From positions 1 to 43,189 of the forward strand of contig JAPOKA010000023.1 in the NCBI GenBank assembly GCA_029977865.1: 43,189 bases of DNA, given 5' to 3'. Source of the stretch: a bacterium (GTDB lineage Bacteria > Planctomycetota > Phycisphaerae > Phycisphaerales > SM1A02). Below, in pieces: positions 33,289 through 41,952 of the stretch (its first letter is position 1; every line of letters begins with the position of its first letter). A program made the position numbers and the translations under genes. The notes beneath the pieces were generated by a model. The model saw only the letters and a list, made by a program, of their open reading frames with translations. It ran no database searches and was not told the DNA's origin.

Positions 33289-34185
33289 ATGACTGGTCCC
33301 GCCCGACCCGAGACTTCCGCGGCCCTTCCCGACGCCGTCGCCGGAGCGCCGGAGGCGCCCGCCGCGGTCACCATCCGCACCCTCGCCAAGTGGCGGCGCG
33401 AAGGCACCCGCTTCGCGTGCCTGACCTGTTACGACGCAACCACCGCGCGTTGGCTCGAGCGGGCGGGGGTGCCGGCTCTGCTCGTCGGCGACACCGCCGC
33501 CGAGGTCATTCTCGGGCATCCCGCCACCCTGCACGCCCCGCTCGAGTTCATGGTGACGATCACTGCGGCGGTCAAGCGAGGTGCCCCGAGTCGATTCGTG
33601 ATGGCGGACATGCCATTTCTCTCCTACGGCGCCGAGGAGGCCGAAGGCGTCCGCAACGCCGGTCGCTTCATGACCGAGGGCCACGCCGACGCGGTGAAGC
33701 TCGAGGTCGATCGCGGCCACGCGAGCCTCGTGCGGACGATGAGCCGCGCCGGCATCCCGGTGATCGCCCACATCGGATCGCGTCCGCAGCACACCCGCCT
33801 CCGCGGGGGCTACTGGGCCGCGGGCAAGACCGCCGAGTCCGCCCGCGGACTGCTCGACGATGCCCGGGCCCTCGAGGATGCCGGAGCGGCGATGCTGCTC
33901 GTCGAGGCCTGTCCTTCGGAGGTCGCGGCCGCGATCGTCGAGCGAACCAGCCTCGTGGTGATCGGATGCGGGGCTGGCTCCGCTTGCCACGGCCAGGTCG
34001 TCGTGCTTCAAGACCTCCTCGGCCTCACCGACTGGCAGCCCGCATTCGCCGCTCCCACCGCCCGGATCGGCGACGCCATCACCAAGGCCGCAGCGGCCTG
34101 GCGAGATCGCGTCGCCCGCAACGACCTCGGACCGGACCCCTACCCGATGTCCGAGAGCGAGCGAAAGGCCTTCCTCGAGTCGTGA
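33289..34185 (+). CDS. panB: Ketopantoate hydroxymethyltransferase
   Basis: First step of pantothenate synthesis: adds a hydroxymethyl group from methylenetetrahydrofolate to 2-oxoisovalerate. 298 residues, about 30 longer than the E. coli enzyme, with a low-complexity Ala/Pro N-terminus. Conserved segments: [42 protein letters not shown] and [11 protein letters not shown], placing the magnesium and substrate residues. coaD, a later step to coenzyme A, is 2.6 kb away on the other strand. An in-frame open stretch continues into the protease gene. Confidence 0.93.
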   Translation: MTGPARPETSAALPDAVAGAPEAPAAVTIRTLAKWRREGTRFACLTCYDATTARWLERAGVPALLVGDTAAEVILGHPATLHAPLEFMVTITAAVKRGAPSRFVMADMPFLSYGAEEAEGVRNAGRFMTEGHADAVKLEVDRGHASLVRTMSRAGIPVIAHIGSRPQHTRLRGGYWAAGKTAESARGLLDDARALEDAGAAMLLVEACPSEVAAAIVERTSLVVIGCGAGSACHGQVVVLQDLLGLTDWQPAFAAPTARIGDAITKAAAAWRDRVARNDLGPDPYPMSESERKAFLES

Positions 34186-34411
34186 GCAGCCGTTCGGCCG
34201 ATTCCATCGCGGTCCCGTGCTGCAACCGGGGCGAACTTCCTCCCAACCACTCGAACCAGCGACCGAGAATCCGCTCGACGGATCCTCGCGAACCTGAGAA
34301 CCGGGCGGGTGTTTCGGCGGACTTGCCGTTCGCTTCGCCTCCCGACCGCGAACATCCGAAGGTCCGGACTCGTTCAGATTCCGTGCTTCCTCCCGTGCCG
34401 ACCACCGATTC

Positions 34412-34417
34412 GAGGAG
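34412..34417 (+). promoter_or_regulatory. Shine-Dalgarno GAGGAG of protease gene
   Basis: GAGGAG seven bases before the ATG at 34425. It decides the start, because the frame is open back to a GTG at 34182 that overlaps the panB stop. Confidence 0.7.
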
Positions 34418-34424
34418 TGCCCGC

Positions 34425-35942
34425 ATGAACCGCCAACCCTCCGAACGCCGCGCGTCGCTGCCCATCCACATCGGTCCGAGCCTGCTCGTGATCGGAGCCG
34501 CGGCGGCGGTGCTGTTCGCCACCCCGGAAGCGGTCCGTCGCATCGGCCACGCCCGCACCGAGGTCGACATCGTCCAGGCATCGCAGCGGCTCGCCGGCGG
34601 CACCGTGCTCGATCAACTCAACGACGCCTATCGCGACATCGCCCGCACCGTCGAACCCTCGGTGGTGCATGTGGGCACCAGTGGTCGCATCGCCAGCCGC
34701 AACGGCATGCAGCCCTATCTCTCCAGCGGTTCGGGATGGGTCTACGACGAAGCTGGCCATGTGGTCACCAACGCCCACGTCGTCGACGGGGCCGCCCGCG
34801 TCCAGGTGCAGCTGCACGACGGCAGCACTCATGAAGCCGAGATCGTCGGCATGGATCTGCGCACCGACATCGCGGTCCTGCGGGTCGACGACGCGATGCT
34901 GCATCCGTCGCTCCGTGGCGACAGCGACAGCCTCGAGCAGGGCGATCAGGTCTTCGCCTTCGGAAGCCCCTTCGACTTCCGCTTCTCGATGTCGAAGGGC
35001 ATCGTCTCCGGACTTGGCCGCATCGCCGGGCTCGAGGACATCGACTACGAGAACTTCATCCAGGTCGACGCGGCGATCAATCCCGGCAATTCCGGCGGTC
35101 CGCTCACCGACGTTCGCGGTCGAGTGGTCGGCATGAACACCGCCATCGCCACCGGCCGCGGCAACGCGGTCGGGCAGGGTCAGTTCGCGGGCATCGGCCT
35201 CGCGATTCCCATGACCATGATCGAGTCGGTGGTCGATCAGCTCATCGACACCGGCGAGGTCGCCAAGGGCTTTCTCGGCGTGAGCGTGGCGCCGACCGAG
35301 TTCGCGTCCGTCGCGGCGGAACGAGACTCGCTCTTCGCCTTCGTCGCCGAGAATTTCCAGGGCCAGGGCGCCTTGATCACCTCGGTGAGCCGCGGAAGCC
35401 CCGCCGAGAGCGGCGGCCTGACGGTGGGCGATGTGATCCTCGCCATCGACGGGCACCGCGTGACCAGCCGCGAGCTGGTGCCGGCGCTCATCAGCAGCCG
35501 TCGCCCCGGCGATCGGGTGGCGTTCGAGATCTGGCGCGGCGAGCCGACCAACAACCGATTCGGAACCCGGACCGTGGAGATCGTCCTCGATCGCCTTCCC
35601 CCGGAGACCAACAACGAAGGCATCATCCGCGGCCTGCGGATGATGGGCCTCCGCAAGCTCGACACCCACGACGCCCGTTACGCGCAGGAGATGGGAGTTC
35701 CGTTGCGCCGCGGCGTCATCGTGCTCGATGTCGATGACGATTCGGCGCTGCAGGAGACGCTTCCCGAGGGAACCATCATCATCGGGGTGATGAGCCAGCC
35801 CGTCGCCAACCTCGACGACTTCTACATCCGTACCGGCCGCGTGCTGCTGCAGCTTGGCCGCGGCATGCGCATCCGCGACCTCATGCTCAACGTCGTCGGA
35901 CCCGACGGCAGCGAGCAGATGGTGCCGATTCCGCTGCGTTGA
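34425..35942 (+). CDS. HtrA/DegP-type serine protease with PDZ domains
   Basis: 505 residues. Membrane anchor or signal at about 18-32, then a trypsin-like domain with catalytic H118 (TNAHVVDG), D148 ([11 protein letters not shown]) and S223 (NPGNSGGPL). A PDZ domain at about 270-400 ([21 protein letters not shown]) is followed by a second PDZ-like region at about 425-500 ([13 protein letters not shown]). Envelope quality-control protease is the expected role. The preceding 239 bases hold no other gene I can support. Confidence 0.9.
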   Translation: MNRQPSERRASLPIHIGPSLLVIGAAAAVLFATPEAVRRIGHARTEVDIVQASQRLAGGTVLDQLNDAYRDIARTVEPSVVHVGTSGRIASRNGMQPYLSSGSGWVYDEAGHVVTNAHVVDGAARVQVQLHDGSTHEAEIVGMDLRTDIAVLRVDDAMLHPSLRGDSDSLEQGDQVFAFGSPFDFRFSMSKGIVSGLGRIAGLEDIDYENFIQVDAAINPGNSGGPLTDVRGRVVGMNTAIATGRGNAVGQGQFAGIGLAIPMTMIESVVDQLIDTGEVAKGFLGVSVAPTEFASVAAERDSLFAFVAENFQGQGALITSVSRGSPAESGGLTVGDVILAIDGHRVTSRELVPALISSRRPGDRVAFEIWRGEPTNNRFGTRTVEIVLDRLPPETNNEGIIRGLRMMGLRKLDTHDARYAQEMGVPLRRGVIVLDVDDDSALQETLPEGTIIIGVMSQPVANLDDFYIRTGRVLLQLGRGMRIRDLMLNVVGPDGSEQMVPIPLR

Positions 35943-36078
35943 TCCGCCCGCGCCTTCTCGAGAATCGACTGCCGTCCCAGGTGTCCGTTCCGCGAACGTC
36001 CTGAAGACTCGCCGCCACCCAGGCCCGCCCCCAATCGGCGGCATCGGCGCCGAGATCTTGTGTGAAGGCCGTCCGAAC

Positions 36079-36762
36079 CTAGTACCGCCGCATCGGGTTG
36101 ATGACGAGGTTGTCGCGACCGGGGATGAGCAGGTCTGCGATCTCGACCGCTTCCATGAACGACCCCCGCGCCTGCTCGACGTCGTGGGCCTGAGGAAGCA
36201 CCATCCCTCGCTCGAGGTGCTCGACGGTGGCGACCGAGTCGCCGCAGACCAGCACGGTCTGCGCCGGCATCGCCAGCAGCAGCCCGCAGGTGCCGGGGGT
36301 GTCGCCGGGCAGCGGGAAGAGGTCGACCCCTTCGGCGATCCGGTCCGGCGCCGCCTCGCAGCGAAGCAGCAGCGCGAGTTCATCGCGAATCGTCGCGGAG
36401 AGGTCGGCGTCGCCGATCTCGTCGGCCTCGGCGAGCTTCGCCCGCAGCGAGGTCTCGAGCGCGGCCCGCTCGCGGGCATCGAGCAGCACCTTCGCGTGCG
36501 GGAAGAGCGAGAGTCCCCGCCGACGCATGGGATGGAAGGAGGTCAGGAATACGTGGGTGACTTCTTCCGGCCGCAGCGAGGTGCGCTCCTTCAGCCTTGG
36601 CTCGAGGAACTGCGGCGGAAGCGAAGGATCGACGACGATGCGGGCATCACCGGAGACAACGAGCGTCGTGGTCGCGTGGTCGGGTCGCTGCGGCGAGCGC
36701 TCGTCCCACAGCGGGTGCGTTCCGAGGGCGCCGATCGAGAGGATGCGAAACGAGACGGGCAT
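36079..36762 (-). CDS. Metallo-beta-lactamase-fold protein lacking metal ligands
   Basis: 227 residues. The fold is recognisable from DARIVVDPSL, VTHVFLTSFHP and QTVLVCGDSVA. However the normal THxHxDH reads TSFHPMR (74-80), keeping only H77; GHTPG reads GDTPG (153-157), and PGHD reads PGRD (214-217). D175 of the GDS motif remains. Five of seven expected ligands are thus changed while their surroundings are conserved, so a normal two-metal hydrolase is unlikely. It is 45 bases downstream of coaD on the same strand and likely co-transcribed. ATG at 36762 chosen; a start 11 codons earlier is possible. Confidence 0.75.
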   Translation of the reverse strand: MPVSFRILSIGALGTHPLWDERSPQRPDHATTTLVVSGDARIVVDPSLPPQFLEPRLKERTSLRPEEVTHVFLTSFHPMRRRGLSLFPHAKVLLDARERAALETSLRAKLAEADEIGDADLSATIRDELALLLRCEAAPDRIAEGVDLFPLPGDTPGTCGLLLAMPAQTVLVCGDSVATVEHLERGMVLPQAHDVEQARGSFMEAVEIADLLIPGRDNLVINPMRRY

Positions 36763-36807
36763 GGTCGGGAGTGGGCTCCGAGGTCCTTGGTGCACGCGGG
36801 TCGGCGC

Positions 36808-37371
36808 TCACTCCTCCGGCGCGTTGCGGGCGAGACGACCGAGCGGATTGTGAGGATCGAGCCGCTTGGCCCGCAGCGCCTCGAGGACGATCGGCGGCAC
36901 CATCGAGGCGAGTCTTTCGAGGTCTCCTCCCAACGCCGCGACCTGCTTGATCAGGCTCGAACTGGTGTAGGCGTGAAGTTCGCCGGCCACAATGAAGACC
37001 GTCTCCACGCCGGCAACCTGACGATTGGTGATCGCGAGTTGGCACTCCGAGGCGAGGTCGCTGCCGTGGCGAATGCCCCGCAACAGGGCGCAGGCTCCGA
37101 CCTGACGGGCGAAGTCGACGGTGAGCCCTTGGTAGGACTCGACCCGAACCGACGCCCCCTCGGGCTCCGCCTCGAGCAGCTCGGCCACGAGGCGGCGAGT
37201 CATCTCGACCCGCTCGGCGATCGCGAACAGCGGTTCCTTGTCTGGATTGCGGCCGATGGCGACGACGATCTCGTCGAAGACCCCGCGAGCCCGCTTCAGC
37301 ACATCGAGGTGCCCGAGGGTGATGGGGTCGAACGATCCCGAATAGAGCGCGCGGTGGTTCGCCGTGGCCAT
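36808..37371 (-). CDS. coaD: Phosphopantetheine adenylyltransferase
   Basis: Penultimate step of coenzyme A synthesis. 187 residues, slightly long. SGSFDPITLGH (11-21) holds the nucleotidyltransferase T/HxGH motif, RGIRHGSDLASECQLA the substrate arginine, and YTSSSLIKQVAALGGD the ATP-binding ISSTxVR equivalent. TATGAT, a near-perfect -10, ends eight bases before the ATG and no Shine-Dalgarno is seen. Confidence 0.94.
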   Translation of the reverse strand: MATANHRALYSGSFDPITLGHLDVLKRARGVFDEIVVAIGRNPDKEPLFAIAERVEMTRRLVAELLEAEPEGASVRVESYQGLTVDFARQVGACALLRGIRHGSDLASECQLAITNRQVAGVETVFIVAGELHAYTSSSLIKQVAALGGDLERLASMVPPIVLEALRAKRLDPHNPLGRLARNAPEE

Positions 37372-37379
37372 GGGCCCGG

Positions 37380-37385
37380 ATCATA
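37380..37385 (-). promoter_or_regulatory. -10-like TATGAT, 8 nt before coaD
   Basis: CGTATGATCC on the minus strand, closest of the set to the TATAAT consensus. Divergent from the fucosidase-fusion promoter 50 bases away. Confidence 0.55.
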
Positions 37386-37434
37386 CGAGCCGTCGCCGCG
37401 GCCTCGCTTGCCCCGCGGCCGACCGCCGCGGCCG

Positions 37435-37440
37435 TAGACT
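37435..37440 (+). promoter_or_regulatory. -10-like TAGACT, 6 nt before fucosidase fusion
   Basis: CGTAGACTCGCGCC runs straight into the ATG at 37447, six bases after the hexamer; no Shine-Dalgarno. Close to the panB and DUF1573 elements (CGTACACTC). Confidence 0.6.
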
Positions 37441-37446
37441 CGCGCC

Positions 37447-39981
37447 ATGAACGTCAGCCTCCCGCGAAGCCCGATCTCTATCGCAACGATTCTCGTCCTG
37501 AGCGGCGTTTCCGGCGCCGGCGAGGGCGGCGTTCCGCAGTACGACCTCTCGCGCGACACTGCGCGACAGGTGATCGTCGATCGCGAGTCGGGTCAGTACC
37601 TCGGACATCCGACCACGGTCCTCCTCGAGGACGGACGCACCATGCTCGCGGTCTACCCCGAGGGCCACGGCCGCGGGGCCATCGTTCTCAAGCGCAGCGA
37701 AGACGGAGGGCGAACCTGGTCGGAACGCCTACCCGTTCCTGAGAACTGGGCGACGAGCCAGGAGACGCCGACGATCCATCGCCTCGTCGATCCGCGTGAC
37801 GGCACCAAGCGCCTCGTCGTCTTCTCGGGACTGCATCCGATTCGACGCGCCTTCTCCGATGACGACGGCGCCACCTGGTCGCCGCTCGAGCCGATCGGCG
37901 ACTGGGGCGGAATCGTCGCCATGAGCTCGGTGGTCACGCTCGCCGACGGCACCCACGCGGCCTACTTCCACGACGACGGACGCTTCTTCCGGCCGCAGGA
38001 GAACGGCGGCAAGGTCGGCGCGTTTCGGATCTTCGAGACGCGTTCCGCCGACGGCGGCCTCACCTGGAGCGAGCCGCGGCAGCTCTGGTCGGGCACCGAG
38101 GTGCACCTGTGCGAACCCGGGGTGATCCGTTCGCCGGATGGATCCACGCTGGCGATGTTGCTTCGTGAGAACCGTCGCGTGCGCAACTCGCATGTAACGC
38201 TCTCGACCGATGAAGGCCGTACCTGGAGCCCGCCGCGCGAGCTCCCGAACGACCTGGTCGGCGATCGTCATGTCGGGGTGGTGCTGCCGGACGGCCGCGT
38301 GGTCGTCTCCTTCCGCGACACCCACGCCGACAGCCCCACTGCCGGCGATTGGATCGCCTGGATCGGCCCGTGGGGCGACCTCCTGCGCGAGAAGGACGAG
38401 TCCGCCACCGACGCCTTCCGAGTGCGGCTGATGGACAACCTCCATCGCTGGGACTGCGGCTACCCGGGCGTCGAGCGTCTGCCTGACGGGACCGTCGTGA
38501 TGACGACCTACGGACATTGGACGGCCGACGAGTCGCCCTACGTGGTCAGCGTGCGCCTCGACCCGGACGAGTTCGCTGCAACGCCGCCCGCGCCGCACGG
38601 CGCCCTGCCGAGCGTGGCGCAGCAGGCCTGGCACGACCTCGAGTACTACGGCTTCATCCACTACGGCATCAACGCCTTCACCGACCGCGAGTGGGGGTAC
38701 GGCGACGAGTCGCCGATCCTCTTTGATCCGAGCGCCCTCGATCCGCGGCAGTGGGCACGGGTCGCGAAGGCCGCGGGCATGAAGGGACTCATCCTCACCG
38801 CGAAGCACCACGACGGATTCTGCCTCTGGCCGACCGAGACCACCGAGCACGACATCGCCGCGAGTCCGTGGAAGGAAGGCGAAGGCGATCTGGTGCGCGA
38901 GTTCGTCGAGGCCTGCGAGGCGGAGGGCCTTCACTACGGCTTCTACATCTCGCCGTGGGATCGCAACCACCCCGAGTACGGACGGCCCGCGTACCTCGAG
39001 GCCTACCGCTCGCAATGGCACGAGTTGCTCCAGCGCCACCCGCGGGCGTTCGAGATCTGGTTCGACGGCGCCAACGGCGGCGACGGTTACTACGGCGGTG
39101 CCCGCGAGTCCCGCACCATCGACCGCAACGGCTACTACCGCTGGGACGAGACCTTCGCCGACCTGCTCGCGCTGGTGCCCGACGCCATCGCCTTCAGCGA
39201 CGCCGGCCCCGGATGCCGCTGGGTCGGCAACGAGCGCGGCTTCTCCACCGAGACGAGTTGGCAGACCATGAACCGCGCCGGCCGCTACCCCGGCACCCCG
39301 GATCACGGCGACCTCGCCGGCGGCGAAGTCGGCGGCTCGCACTGGATCGGGGTGGAGTGCGATGTCTCCATTCGCCCCGGCTGGTTCTTCCACGAGTCGC
39401 AGAACGACAGGGTCAAGTCGATCGACGACCTGCTCGAGATCTGGTTTGGCTCGGTCGGCCGCGGAGCCAACCTGCTGCTCAACCTTCCGCCCGACCGCCG
39501 CGGACTCCTCCATGAGAACGACATCGCCGCGCTCGAGGCGCTGCGGACAAGGCTCGACTCGATCTTCGCCACCGATCTCCTGCGCACCAGCTGCGTCGTC
39601 GCGACCGCCGACGCGGTGCGGGCGGGCAGCCCTCGCTTTTCCGCGATGAACCTCGTGGATGGCGACGATGCGACGGTCTGGGCGAGCGACGACGAGGTGC
39701 GGACCGCGATCCTCGAGTTCCGCTTCGACGCGCCGATCAGGTTCGACACCCTTCGCCTGCGCGAGCCGATCGAGTTCGGCCAGCGGATCTCCCGCTTCGA
39801 GATCGACCGCCTCGAGGGAGACTCGTGGGAGCCACTTGCAAGCGGCACCACAGTCGGACCACGACGACTGCTGCGAACCCCTCAGGTCGAAACCACCGGA
39901 TTGCGGGTCCGCATCCTCGACAGCCTCGCGGCCCCGATGCTGCGGGATGTCTCGGTCTTCGACGACCCCGAGCGGGAATGA
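37447..39981 (+). CDS. Exported sialidase-like / alpha-L-fucosidase (GH29) fusion
   Basis: 844 residues with a signal peptide (about 1-24). Residues 45-375 form a six-bladed sialidase-like propeller with four Asp boxes (SEDGGRTW 84-91, SDDDGATW 137-144, SADGGLTW 200-207, STDEGRTW 253-260). E223 and R240 (CEPGVIRSPDG...LLREN) and R290 fit parts of the catalytic set, but the first triad arginine (RIP motif) is absent: the site reads YLGHPTTV. Residues 390-705 are a GH29 fucosidase: TAKHHDGFCLWPT, nucleophile D540 in IWFDGANG, and E596 in RWVGNERG as likely acid/base. A beta-sandwich resembling F5/8 or CBM32 ends the protein (730-840). It probably trims fucosylated polysaccharides or host glycans. 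Confidence 0.88.
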   Translation: MNVSLPRSPISIATILVLSGVSGAGEGGVPQYDLSRDTARQVIVDRESGQYLGHPTTVLLEDGRTMLAVYPEGHGRGAIVLKRSEDGGRTWSERLPVPENWATSQETPTIHRLVDPRDGTKRLVVFSGLHPIRRAFSDDDGATWSPLEPIGDWGGIVAMSSVVTLADGTHAAYFHDDGRFFRPQENGGKVGAFRIFETRSADGGLTWSEPRQLWSGTEVHLCEPGVIRSPDGSTLAMLLRENRRVRNSHVTLSTDEGRTWSPPRELPNDLVGDRHVGVVLPDGRVVVSFRDTHADSPTAGDWIAWIGPWGDLLREKDESATDAFRVRLMDNLHRWDCGYPGVERLPDGTVVMTTYGHWTADESPYVVSVRLDPDEFAATPPAPHGALPSVAQQAWHDLEYYGFIHYGINAFTDREWGYGDESPILFDPSALDPRQWARVAKAAGMKGLILTAKHHDGFCLWPTETTEHDIAASPWKEGEGDLVREFVEACEAEGLHYGFYISPWDRNHPEYGRPAYLEAYRSQWHELLQRHPRAFEIWFDGANGGDGYYGGARESRTIDRNGYYRWDETFADLLALVPDAIAFSDAGPGCRWVGNERGFSTETSWQTMNRAGRYPGTPDHGDLAGGEVGGSHWIGVECDVSIRPGWFFHESQNDRVKSIDDLLEIWFGSVGRGANLLLNLPPDRRGLLHENDIAALEALRTRLDSIFATDLLRTSCVVATADAVRAGSPRFSAMNLVDGDDATVWASDDEVRTAILEFRFDAPIRFDTLRLREPIEFGQRISRFEIDRLEGDSWEPLASGTTVGPRRLLRTPQVETTGLRVRILDSLAAPMLRDVSVFDDPERE

Positions 39982-39985
39982 GCCA

Positions 39986-40276
39986 CTAGGCGTTCGCGAA
40001 GCGATCGCACTCTGCGGCGAGCTCGAAGTCCTTCTCGGTCAGCCCGCCGGCGTCGTGGGTCGAAAGCGTGAGGGTCACCTTGTTCCAGCGGATCATGAGG
40101 TCGGGGTGGTGCTGAACCTCCTCCGCCCGCGCCGCGACTCGGTTCACGAACGCCATCGACTCGAGGAAGTCCTTGAAGGCGTAGGTCCGCTGGATCGACT
40201 CGCCGCTGCGGCTCCACTCCGGGATTCGGGCCAGAGCGTCCTCGACCGCCTCGGGCTCGAGCTTTGCGATGTTCAT
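39986..40276 (-). CDS. phhB: Pterin-4a-carbinolamine dehydratase
   Basis: Recycles the pterin cofactor of aromatic amino acid hydroxylases; also found alone in many genomes. 96 residues, full length. The signature EVQHHPDLMIRWNKVTLTLS and THDAGGLT carry the active histidines (H56, H57, H74). GGAG about nine bases upstream supports the ATG. No phenylalanine hydroxylase is nearby. Its stop lies four bases from the convergent fucosidase-fusion stop. Confidence 0.92.
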   Translation of the reverse strand: MNIAKLEPEAVEDALARIPEWSRSGESIQRTYAFKDFLESMAFVNRVAARAEEVQHHPDLMIRWNKVTLTLSTHDAGGLTEKDFELAAECDRFANA

Positions 40277-40389
40277 CGAGGGAGTCTCCGAATCGGGGGT
40301 CGTTCTGGCCGGGCCGGCGTGCGGCACGATCGCGAAGGGGCGACTATACCCCCCGCTCGTGCCGACCCCGACCGCGGCCCCGCCGCGGA

Positions 40390-41379
40390 ATGGACCGAGC
40401 CTGCGCGATGGAACCCGACGCCCCCACCACCAGACTCGCTCCCTCACCCACCGGGTCGCTCCACCTCGGCCATGCTCGGAGCTTCCTGCTGACCTGGGCG
40501 CTTGCGCGGCGCGAAGGATGGCAGGTGCAGATGCGGCTCGAGGATCTCGACCGCGCTCGCTGCAGTCCCGCGAGCTCGCGGGCGACGCTCGAGACCCTCG
40601 CCTGGCTCGGCATCGACCACGACGGGCCGGTGGTGATGCAGTCGGAGCACCGTGGACCCTACGAGGCCGCGATGCGGACACTCGCGGCGCAACAGCGGAT
40701 CTTCGAGTGCGAGCTCTCTCGCCGCGAGATCCGCGAAGCAGCGCTCGCGCCGCACTCCCATGCGGGCGAGATCGGCTTCGCACCGTCGCTTCGACCGCCG
40801 CCGGGATCCGCATGGAGCTTCGATCGCCTCGAGTGCAGCCATCGCTTTCTGGTCTCCGCGGGACCGGTCGAGTTCGTTGACGAACTGCGAGGCCAGGCGA
40901 TTTTCGACCCTTCTCAGACCTGCGGCGACTTCGTGGTGTGGACGCGAGACGGAAGCCCGAGCTACCAGCTTGCGGTGGTGGTGGACGACGCGCGATTCGG
41001 CGTGACCGAGGTCGTCCGTGGGGACGACCTGCTGGAGTCGACGGCCCGGCAGATCCTGCTGCAGCGGGCCCTCGGCTTCCCGACGCCGCGTTGGTGGCAC
41101 CTTCCGCTGGTGCTCGATGCCGACGGCGAACGGCTTGCGAAGCGGCACGGGGCCACCGCCCTCGACGCCCTCCGCGGCGAAGGGGCCACCCCGGATCGGA
41201 TCTGCGGTCTGGTGTGCTGGTGGAGCGGTTGGATCGCCGACCTTCGACCGATGAACGTGCGAGACCTGCCCAGCGTGGTCTCCCCTGCTTCGCTTCGCGA
41301 GCTGGCCGCGCGGGAGCGGGACGTCCACCACCGGCCCCGTGTCGACGAGGAGTGCCTGCGATGGCTTCGAAGCGGATGA
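40390..41379 (+). CDS. gluQ: Glutamyl-Q tRNA(Asp) synthetase
   Basis: Attaches glutamate to the queuosine base of tRNA(Asp). 329 residues: a truncated GluRS-like catalytic core without an anticodon-binding domain. LAPSPTGSLHLGHARS carries the HIGH motif (HLGH) and LAKRHGA the KMSKS equivalent. The zinc site common in this family is incomplete: FECELSR keeps one cysteine where CxC is usual. The start is uncertain between 40390 and the ATG at 40408; neither has a clear ribosome site. TATACC about 40 bases upstream may be the -10. The end overlaps the next gene. Confidence 0.88.
   Translation: MDRACAMEPDAPTTRLAPSPTGSLHLGHARSFLLTWALARREGWQVQMRLEDLDRARCSPASSRATLETLAWLGIDHDGPVVMQSEHRGPYEAAMRTLAAQQRIFECELSRREIREAALAPHSHAGEIGFAPSLRPPPGSAWSFDRLECSHRFLVSAGPVEFVDELRGQAIFDPSQTCGDFVVWTRDGSPSYQLAVVVDDARFGVTEVVRGDDLLESTARQILLQRALGFPTPRWWHLPLVLDADGERLAKRHGATALDALRGEGATPDRICGLVCWWSGWIADLRPMNVRDLPSVVSPASLRELAARERDVHHRPRVDEECLRWLRSG
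41347..41352 (+). promoter_or_regulatory. Shine-Dalgarno GAGGAG inside gluQ, for DUF192 gene
   Basis: GAGGAG eight bases before ATG 41361 favours that start over the ATG at 41376, which makes an ATGA overlap with the gluQ stop. Confidence 0.6.
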
Positions 41380-41885
41380 AGCTCGAATCGTTCGGACGAT
41401 TCCTCCTGCTCGCGGCGCTGCTCGGTGCCGCTTGGATCGGCGGCTGCGGCGAAGGCGCCACCGATGGCCGCGAGCGAATCGAGATCGCCGGCGAGACGTG
41501 GACCTTCGAGGTCGCCGCCGACGACGCCTCGCGGGCGCGGGGCCTCGGCGGGCGAGCCTCGCTTGCCGACGGCGAGGGCATGATCTTCATCTTCCCGGAC
41601 GCACGGCAGCGCTCGTTCTGGATGTACGACTGCCTGATCCCCATCGACATCGCCTTCGTGGACGGCCTCGGCACCGTGACCGCGGTGCACTCGATGCCGA
41701 ACGAGCCGCTGCGGGCAGCGGACGAGTCCGAGAGTTCCTACCGGGCGCGACTGCCCATGTACCCGAGCCGGTTCCCCGCCCAGTTCGCCCTCGAGTTTCC
41801 CGCCGGCACGATCGAGCGACTCGGACTCGCCCTCAACGATCGCATCGACCTCGACGCAAGACGGCTCAAGGCACTGGCCAAGTAG
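41361..41885 (+). CDS. DUF192 lipoprotein
   Basis: 174 residues. Signal peptide ending IGGC, a good lipobox. The DUF192 domain occupies most of the rest: RARGLGGRASLADGEGMIFIF split before the conserved SFWMYDCLIPIDIAFVD, and the closing VLELPAG-like ALEFPAGTIERLGL. Function of the family is not established; members are small beta-barrel proteins. It overlaps gluQ by 19 bases and is therefore translated from the same message. Confidence 0.88.
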   Translation: MASKRMKLESFGRFLLLAALLGAAWIGGCGEGATDGRERIEIAGETWTFEVAADDASRARGLGGRASLADGEGMIFIFPDARQRSFWMYDCLIPIDIAFVDGLGTVTAVHSMPNEPLRAADESESSYRARLPMYPSRFPAQFALEFPAGTIERLGLALNDRIDLDARRLKALAK

Positions 41886-41952
41886 TCCGATCTTCCCGTT
41901 GCATCGCGGCGCCGTTGCCGCAGCGCGAGGGTCGAGAGGGAGCCGCCACCGC

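Noticed and set aside
34182-34424. Start of the HtrA protease at GTG 34182, overlapping the panB stop
   Set aside because: The added 81 residues are low-complexity and basic; GAGGAG and a signal anchor at 34425 are a better fit.
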